From Streptomyces yangpuensis (GTDB lineage Bacteria > Actinomycetota > Actinomycetes > Streptomycetales > Streptomycetaceae), in the NCBI RefSeq assembly GCF_001005295.1, contig NZ_LBMK01000005.1:151223-215222 (forward strand): a stretch of DNA of 64,000 bases, read 5' to 3'. Positions 60,163 to 64,000 of the stretch are shown piece by piece. Each line of letters opens with the position of its first letter. Within the stretch, counting starts at the first letter, position 1. The notes beneath the pieces were generated by a model that did not search any database, was not told the origin of the DNA, and saw nothing but the letters and a program-made list of their open reading frames with translations. The translations under genes were made by a program, and so were the position numbers.

Positions 60163-60897
60163 GTGACTGAACAGAAGGCTCCCAAGAGCGAGCAGACCCG
60201 CACGCTCATCCTCGAAACCGCGCTCCGCCTCTTCCAGGAGCGCGGCTTCGACAAGACGACCATGCGGGCCATCGCGAAGGAAGCCGGGGTCTCGGTCGGC
60301 AACGCCTACTACTACTTCGAGTCGAAGGAACACCTGGTCCAGGGCTTCTACGACCGGATCAGCGCCGCTCACCAGGCCGCGGTCCGGCCCATCCTGGACA
60401 ACGAGACCGATCTGCAGAAGCGGCTCGCGGGGGTACTGACGAGCTGGCTGGACATCGGCGCCCCGTACCACGAGTTCGCCTCGCAGTTCTTCAAGAACGC
60501 GGCGGACCCCGAGAGCCCCCTCAGCCCCTTCTCACCGGAGTCGGAACCGGCGCGCAAAGCCGCGATCGACATCCACCGCGAGGTGCTGGCGGGCGCGAAG
60601 ACCAAGGTGCCGGCCGAGCTGGCCGACGTACTGCCGGAGCTGATGTGGCTCTCGCAGATGGGCCTGGTCCTCTACTGGGTCTTCGACCGCTCCCCGGACA
60701 GCGAGAAGTCGCGCCGCCTCGCCGAGCGCGGCGCGCAGCTCACCACGCGGGGCATCGTGCTGGCCCGCTTCCGCGTGCTGCGGCCGCTGGTGCGCGAGGT
60801 CCACGAGCTGTTCGCGGACTTCCTGCCGGGCATGGCCCAGACGGCCGCGGGCCGGCGCAAGGCCTCCGACCCGCACCCGGCTTCGGACAAGGCCTAG
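60163..60897 (+). CDS. TetR-family transcriptional regulator
   Basis: A 244-residue repressor. The DNA-binding domain reads RTLILETALRLFQERGFDKT, TMRAIAKEAGVSVGNAYYYF, and the ligand-binding domain fills the remainder. GTG 60163 gives the usual spacing. A TAGGCT hexamer (60149-60154) eight bases upstream suggests it also has its own promoter. It is the probable ligand of the two TTGAAC-N2-GTTCAA operators in front of the unit, so this would be an autoregulated membrane-protein/redox-protein operon. Confidence 0.87.
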   Translation: MTEQKAPKSEQTRTLILETALRLFQERGFDKTTMRAIAKEAGVSVGNAYYYFESKEHLVQGFYDRISAAHQAAVRPILDNETDLQKRLAGVLTSWLDIGAPYHEFASQFFKNAADPESPLSPFSPESEPARKAAIDIHREVLAGAKTKVPAELADVLPELMWLSQMGLVLYWVFDRSPDSEKSRRLAERGAQLTTRGIVLARFRVLRPLVREVHELFADFLPGMAQTAAGRRKASDPHPASDKA

Positions 60898-61031
60898 AGG
60901 CCTGGAGGACCAGAGCCGCGGAAGTCGGCGTCGGCGTCGGCGACCCGCTGTCCGACGACCGGATATCCCATCACGGAATACCAGCCACCGGAAGATCGCT
61001 CCGCGGAACGGGAGTCGGGGGTGGGGGCGGG

Positions 61032-62405
61032 TCAGGCCCGGTACGAGGCGAGTTCGACGACCGTGATGTCGGACGGCGCGCCCACCCGGACCGGCGGACC
61101 CCAGGCCCCCGCCCCGCGGGACACGTAGAGCTGGGTGTCGCCGTAGCGCTCCAGGCCCGCGACGGTGGGGTTGGCGAGCTCCGCGAGGTACTCGCCCGGC
61201 CAGAGCTGGCCGCCGTGGGTGTGGCCGGAGAGCTGCAGGTCGACGCCGTGCTTGACGGCGTCGTGGATGACCACCGGCTGGTGGGCGAGGAGTACGGCGG
61301 CCCGCGTCCGGTCGCGGTCGCCGAGGGCGGCCCGGAAGTCGGGGCCGCTCCCCTCCCGCTCGCCCTGGATGTCGTTGACACCGGCCAGATCGAAGTGCGG
61401 CAGGGCGCGCCGGGCGTTCTCCAGCGGGGTCAGGCCGAGCTCGCGCACGTGCTCGACCCACTGCTCGGCGCCGGAGAAGTACTCGTGGTTGCCGGTGACG
61501 AAGAAGGAGCCGTGGCGGGCGGTCAGCCCGCGCAGCGGTTCCGCGGCCGGTCCGAGGTCGGGGACGCTGCCGTCGACGAGGTCGCCGACGATGGCGATGA
61601 GGTCGGGCTGGGTGCGGTTGACGGTGTCGACGATGCGCTGGGCGTGGGCACGGCCGAGCACCGGTCCGAGGTGGACGTCGCTGACGACGGCGATCCGGAA
61701 GCCGTGCGCCGCGCGCGGCAGTTTGGCCAGCGGGACCTGGACGCGCCGCACGCTCGGGCCGCGCATGACTGCGTACGTGCCGCCCGCGACGGTGCCGACG
61801 GCGACGGCGGCGGCCGCCCCGCCCACCGCGCGCGCGACGAAGGTGCGGCGGGTGAGGCCGCCGCCCGGCGCCGCGGCGGCCGGTTCCGTGACGGCCGGTT
61901 CCGTGGGCGCGCCGTCCGCGGCGAGCAGCGCGCCGGGCTCCGCACCCGCCCCCACCCCTGCCCCCGCCTCGGTGTCGGCGGCTGCGGACGGCGACGACGA
62001 GGCCGCAGCCGCGGCCTTGGCCGGGCCGGCCCCGGTGGCGGACTGCTGCGCGGGAGGTCCGGCTGTCGCCCCGGAGGGGGCGCGGTGGGCCAGACGGCGG
62101 AGCAACAGCGCGCGGATCGGCTCCGCGACCAGCATCGTCAGGGTCAGGTACAGGAGCACCGCGAGCCACAGGTACCCCGGCCAGGACACCGTCTGCTGCA
62201 GCCAGAAGGGGGCCCCGGCGCGGCCCGCGGTCAGGGCGGCCACGGACAGGAGGGGCAGGACGATGGTCAACGCGGTGCCGATGCGGCGGGGCAGGCCGCC
62301 GGGGGCGGTGGTGTCACGGACCAAGCGGACCCACAGCCAGCGGTGCACCCCGACGAGCAGGGCGCAGACCGCCAGTGCGACCAGCGCGGCGATCAGGACC
62401 GTCAT
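61032..62405 (-). CDS. membrane-anchored metallophosphoesterase
   Basis: A 457-residue protein. Four N-terminal hydrophobic helices are followed by a long Ala/Pro/Gly-rich linker, a twin-arginine-like segment (LTRRTFVARAVGGAAAAVAV) and a calcineurin-like phosphoesterase domain with AVVSDVHLGPVLG, VGDLVDG, VTGNHEYF, LLAHQP and LSGHTHGGQLWPG, all metal ligands intact. It probably acts outside the membrane on a phosphoester, perhaps UDP-sugar or lipid-linked. ATG 62405 overlaps the upstream small membrane protein by four bases (ATGA). Confidence 0.88.
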   Translation of the reverse strand: MTVLIAALVALAVCALLVGVHRWLWVRLVRDTTAPGGLPRRIGTALTIVLPLLSVAALTAGRAGAPFWLQQTVSWPGYLWLAVLLYLTLTMLVAEPIRALLLRRLAHRAPSGATAGPPAQQSATGAGPAKAAAAASSSPSAAADTEAGAGVGAGAEPGALLAADGAPTEPAVTEPAAAAPGGGLTRRTFVARAVGGAAAAVAVGTVAGGTYAVMRGPSVRRVQVPLAKLPRAAHGFRIAVVSDVHLGPVLGRAHAQRIVDTVNRTQPDLIAIVGDLVDGSVPDLGPAAEPLRGLTARHGSFFVTGNHEYFSGAEQWVEHVRELGLTPLENARRALPHFDLAGVNDIQGEREGSGPDFRAALGDRDRTRAAVLLAHQPVVIHDAVKHGVDLQLSGHTHGGQLWPGEYLAELANPTVAGLERYGDTQLYVSRGAGAWGPPVRVGAPSDITVVELASYRA

Positions 62406-62671
62406 GCCGCACCGTCCTCGGCGCCCGGGCGTGACGCACGTCGCAGGGCCAGGACCCCACGCAACCCGATCACACCGACCGCCGTCCCCAGGAGAAAGGA
62501 CGTCACGGCGAGCGTCAGGTGGACCCAGAAGTAGGCAGTGGGGTCGCCCGCCGTGTCGAAGGCCAGGCCACTGCCGTTCTTCCACAGGTTCCGGACGAAA
62601 GACACCCAGATGAACCAGGTCCACACGCCGAAGGCGAGCAGGAACCAGGAGGCGGCACGGCTGAGTTTCAT
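62402..62671 (-). CDS. small integral membrane protein (SCO4848 family)
   Basis: An 89-residue membrane protein with two helices (SWFLLAFGVWTWFIWVSFVR and VHLTLAVTSFLLGTAVGVIG) joined by WKNGSGLAFDTAGDPTAYF. It belongs to a family conserved next to metallophosphoesterase and D,D-carboxypeptidase genes in Streptomyces (I recall SCO4848). GATACT (62678-62683) lies six bases before ATG 62671, so leaderless. Function unknown. Confidence 0.82.
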   Translation of the reverse strand: MKLSRAASWFLLAFGVWTWFIWVSFVRNLWKNGSGLAFDTAGDPTAYFWVHLTLAVTSFLLGTAVGVIGLRGVLALRRASRPGAEDGAA

Positions 62672-62792
62672 GCCCTCAGTATCGGTTTCCTCCCCGGTAC
62701 GGACGCGCCGGGGTGGGCTGTCCCGGGGTTGGTTGCCACGAAATGGCCGGTCCGCGACGCCATACAGCTCATCGGGATGTACTTTCACCTGC

Positions 62793-64000
62793 GTGTCTGC
62801 CAAGACGACCGCTCTGACGGTCCTTACCGCCGCGTTGCTGGTGCCCACCCTGCTGGTGGTGCCCGCACACGCCGCGCCGACCCCGCCGGCCGACGGGAAG
62901 GGCGGGCCCGCCAAGGCCCCGGCGGCCCCCGCGCCGCCCGCGTCGATGTCCACGGTCGGCGGATCCCTGCTCGGCCAGCCGGGGACGCAGGTGAACCTGC
63001 TGCCGGGCGCGCCCGCCCTGCCGGCGAACCTCACCGGCCGGTCGTGGATCGTGGCGGACGCCGAGTCCGGCGAGGTCCTGGCGGCGTACAACGCGCACTG
63101 GCGGCTGCCGCCGGCCTCCACGATGAAGATGCTCTTCGCGGACACCCTGCTGCCGGCCCTGCCCAAGGAGCAGGTGCACAAGGTCACCGACGCGGACATG
63201 GACGGCGTGGGCCCGGGCAGCAGCCTGGTCGGGGTCAAGGAGGACCACGAGTACTCCGTGCACGACCTGTGGCTCGGGGTGTTCCTGCGGTCGGGAAACG
63301 ACGCCGTGCACGTACTTTCGGCCATGAACGGCGGCGTCGAGAAGACCGTCAAGGACATGCAGGCGCACGCGGAGGAGCTCCAGGCGCTGGACACCCACGT
63401 GGTGTCGCCCGACGGGTACGACGCCCCGGAGCAGGTGTCGAGCGCGTACGACCTCACGCTGATCGCCCGCTCCGGATTGCAGAAGCAGGACTTCCGCGAG
63501 TACTGCGGCACGGCGAGCGCGAAGTTCCCCGGCCTGCAGGAGCCCGGGAAGCCGCGGGACTACTTCGAGATCCAGAACACCAACCGGCTGATGACGGGCG
63601 CGGGCGGGCTCTCCCCGTACAAGGGCATCGCCGGGGTGAAGAACGGCACCACGACCATGGCCGGCTCCACCTTCACGGGGGCGGCGCAGCAGGGCTCCCG
63701 GAAGCTGCTGGTGACCGTGATGAACCCGGGCGCGGGCGGCGCGAACTCGGTCTACGAGGAGACCGCCGCGCTCTTCGACTGGGGCTTCGCCGCGGCCGGG
63801 AAGGTCAAGCCGGTGGGTGAGCTGGTGCCGCCGAAGAGCGCGGACACCTCACCGCACGGCTCGCCGGCCCAGTCGCACGAGAACCACCCGTCGGCGAACG
63901 GCATCGCCCCGGGCGGCGGTATGGGCACCGCCCTGGGCGTCGCGGGCGGTGCGCTCGCCGTACTGGCGGGCGGCGCGTACGTGGTCAACCGCCGCTGGCC
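62793..64000 (+). CDS. D-alanyl-D-alanine carboxypeptidase (3' end cut by window)
   Basis: An S11-type penicillin-binding protein of which 402 residues are visible. The signal peptide ends near PAHAA, a Pro/Ala linker follows, and the catalytic motifs are PPASTMKM (SxxK), LRSGNDAVHV (SxN) and IAGVKNGTTTMAG, where the usual KTG is KNG. The visible end is a hydrophobic helix with RR, consistent with a C-terminal membrane anchor. It removes terminal D-alanine from peptidoglycan stem peptides. TACTTT (62780-62785) lies seven bases before GTG 62793. Confidence 0.88.
   Translation, partial: MSAKTTALTVLTAALLVPTLLVVPAHAAPTPPADGKGGPAKAPAAPAPPASMSTVGGSLLGQPGTQVNLLPGAPALPANLTGRSWIVADAESGEVLAAYNAHWRLPPASTMKMLFADTLLPALPKEQVHKVTDADMDGVGPGSSLVGVKEDHEYSVHDLWLGVFLRSGNDAVHVLSAMNGGVEKTVKDMQAHAEELQALDTHVVSPDGYDAPEQVSSAYDLTLIARSGLQKQDFREYCGTASAKFPGLQEPGKPRDYFEIQNTNRLMTGAGGLSPYKGIAGVKNGTTTMAGSTFTGAAQQGSRKLLVTVMNPGAGGANSVYEETAALFDWGFAAAGKVKPVGELVPPKSADTSPHGSPAQSHENHPSANGIAPGGGMGTALGVAGGALAVLAGGAYVVNRRW

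Overview
The window is a 64 kb piece of a Streptomyces chromosome, probably from the conserved core. It is very GC-rich with strong third-position G/C bias. Many genes have a TANNNT -10 element 6-8 bases before an ATG or GTG start (leaderless type). It carries clear AfsQ1/AfsQ2/SigQ genes and an actinobacterial sdhCDAB operon. I see no insertion sequence, prophage, CRISPR array, rRNA or tRNA, so this is not an accessory island. Two genes are reduced to fragments by deletion: a class F sortase and a LysE-type exporter.

Layout. 1-4.1 kb: an LpdA-type quinone dehydrogenase (cut by the left edge), a gamma-glutamylcyclotransferase, purine-nucleoside phosphorylase and a PGM2-like phosphosugar mutase. 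4.5-8.2 kb: lipoprotein, afsQ2 and afsQ1, divergent from sigQ, with an AfsQ1 box between. 8.3-17.4 kb: a uridine-kinase-like enzyme, small secreted proteins, an 81-82 bp tandem repeat, a two-gene aldehyde dehydrogenase, deoC, a wall-associated-looking secreted protein beside the sortase remnant, and membrane proteins and lipoproteins. 17.5-28.1 kb: add, then assorted hydrolase, cupin, regulator, MFS, L,D-transpeptidase and sigma factor genes. 28.0-37.8 kb: STAS and Uma2 proteins, deoA, cdd, a nucleoside ABC transporter with its BMP lipoprotein, and an M20 amidohydrolase. 37.9-44.8 kb: a nonulosonic-acid (sialic acid/Kdn type) cell-wall polymer cluster. 45-50 kb: acyl-CoA mutase, a second L,D-transpeptidase, and an ECF sigma factor with a membrane partner. 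50.3-54.4 kb: an OHCU-decarboxylase-like protein and sdhCDAB. 54.5-64 kb: a DUF4132 pair, a serine hydrolase, a TetR-controlled three-gene unit, a metallophosphoesterase and a D,D-carboxypeptidase cut by the right edge.

The strongest unifying signal is a palindrome, consensus TCTACGCGCGTAGA. It lies in front of purine-nucleoside phosphorylase, deoC, add, deoA, the ABC transporter operon and (as one good half) bmpA, spread over 35 kb. Together these genes form a nucleoside uptake and catabolism route. BMP protein and ABC transporter import nucleosides. Add and Cdd deaminate them. PNP and DeoA phosphorolyse them. The PGM2-like mutase probably turns pentose-1-phosphates into 5-phosphates. DeoC splits deoxyribose-5-phosphate, and the adjacent aldehyde dehydrogenase pair can oxidise the acetaldehyde. 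No candidate regulator is encoded in the window, so this looks like a scattered regulon under one repressor encoded elsewhere.

The second notable system is the wall polymer cluster. A cytidylyltransferase and a NeuB-type synthase share one uninterrupted reading frame. They are flanked by a polysialyltransferase-family protein, a sialyltransferase-like protein, a DUF6716-type protein and a GT2 enzyme. This resembles the teichulosonic-acid type pathways known in Streptomyces.
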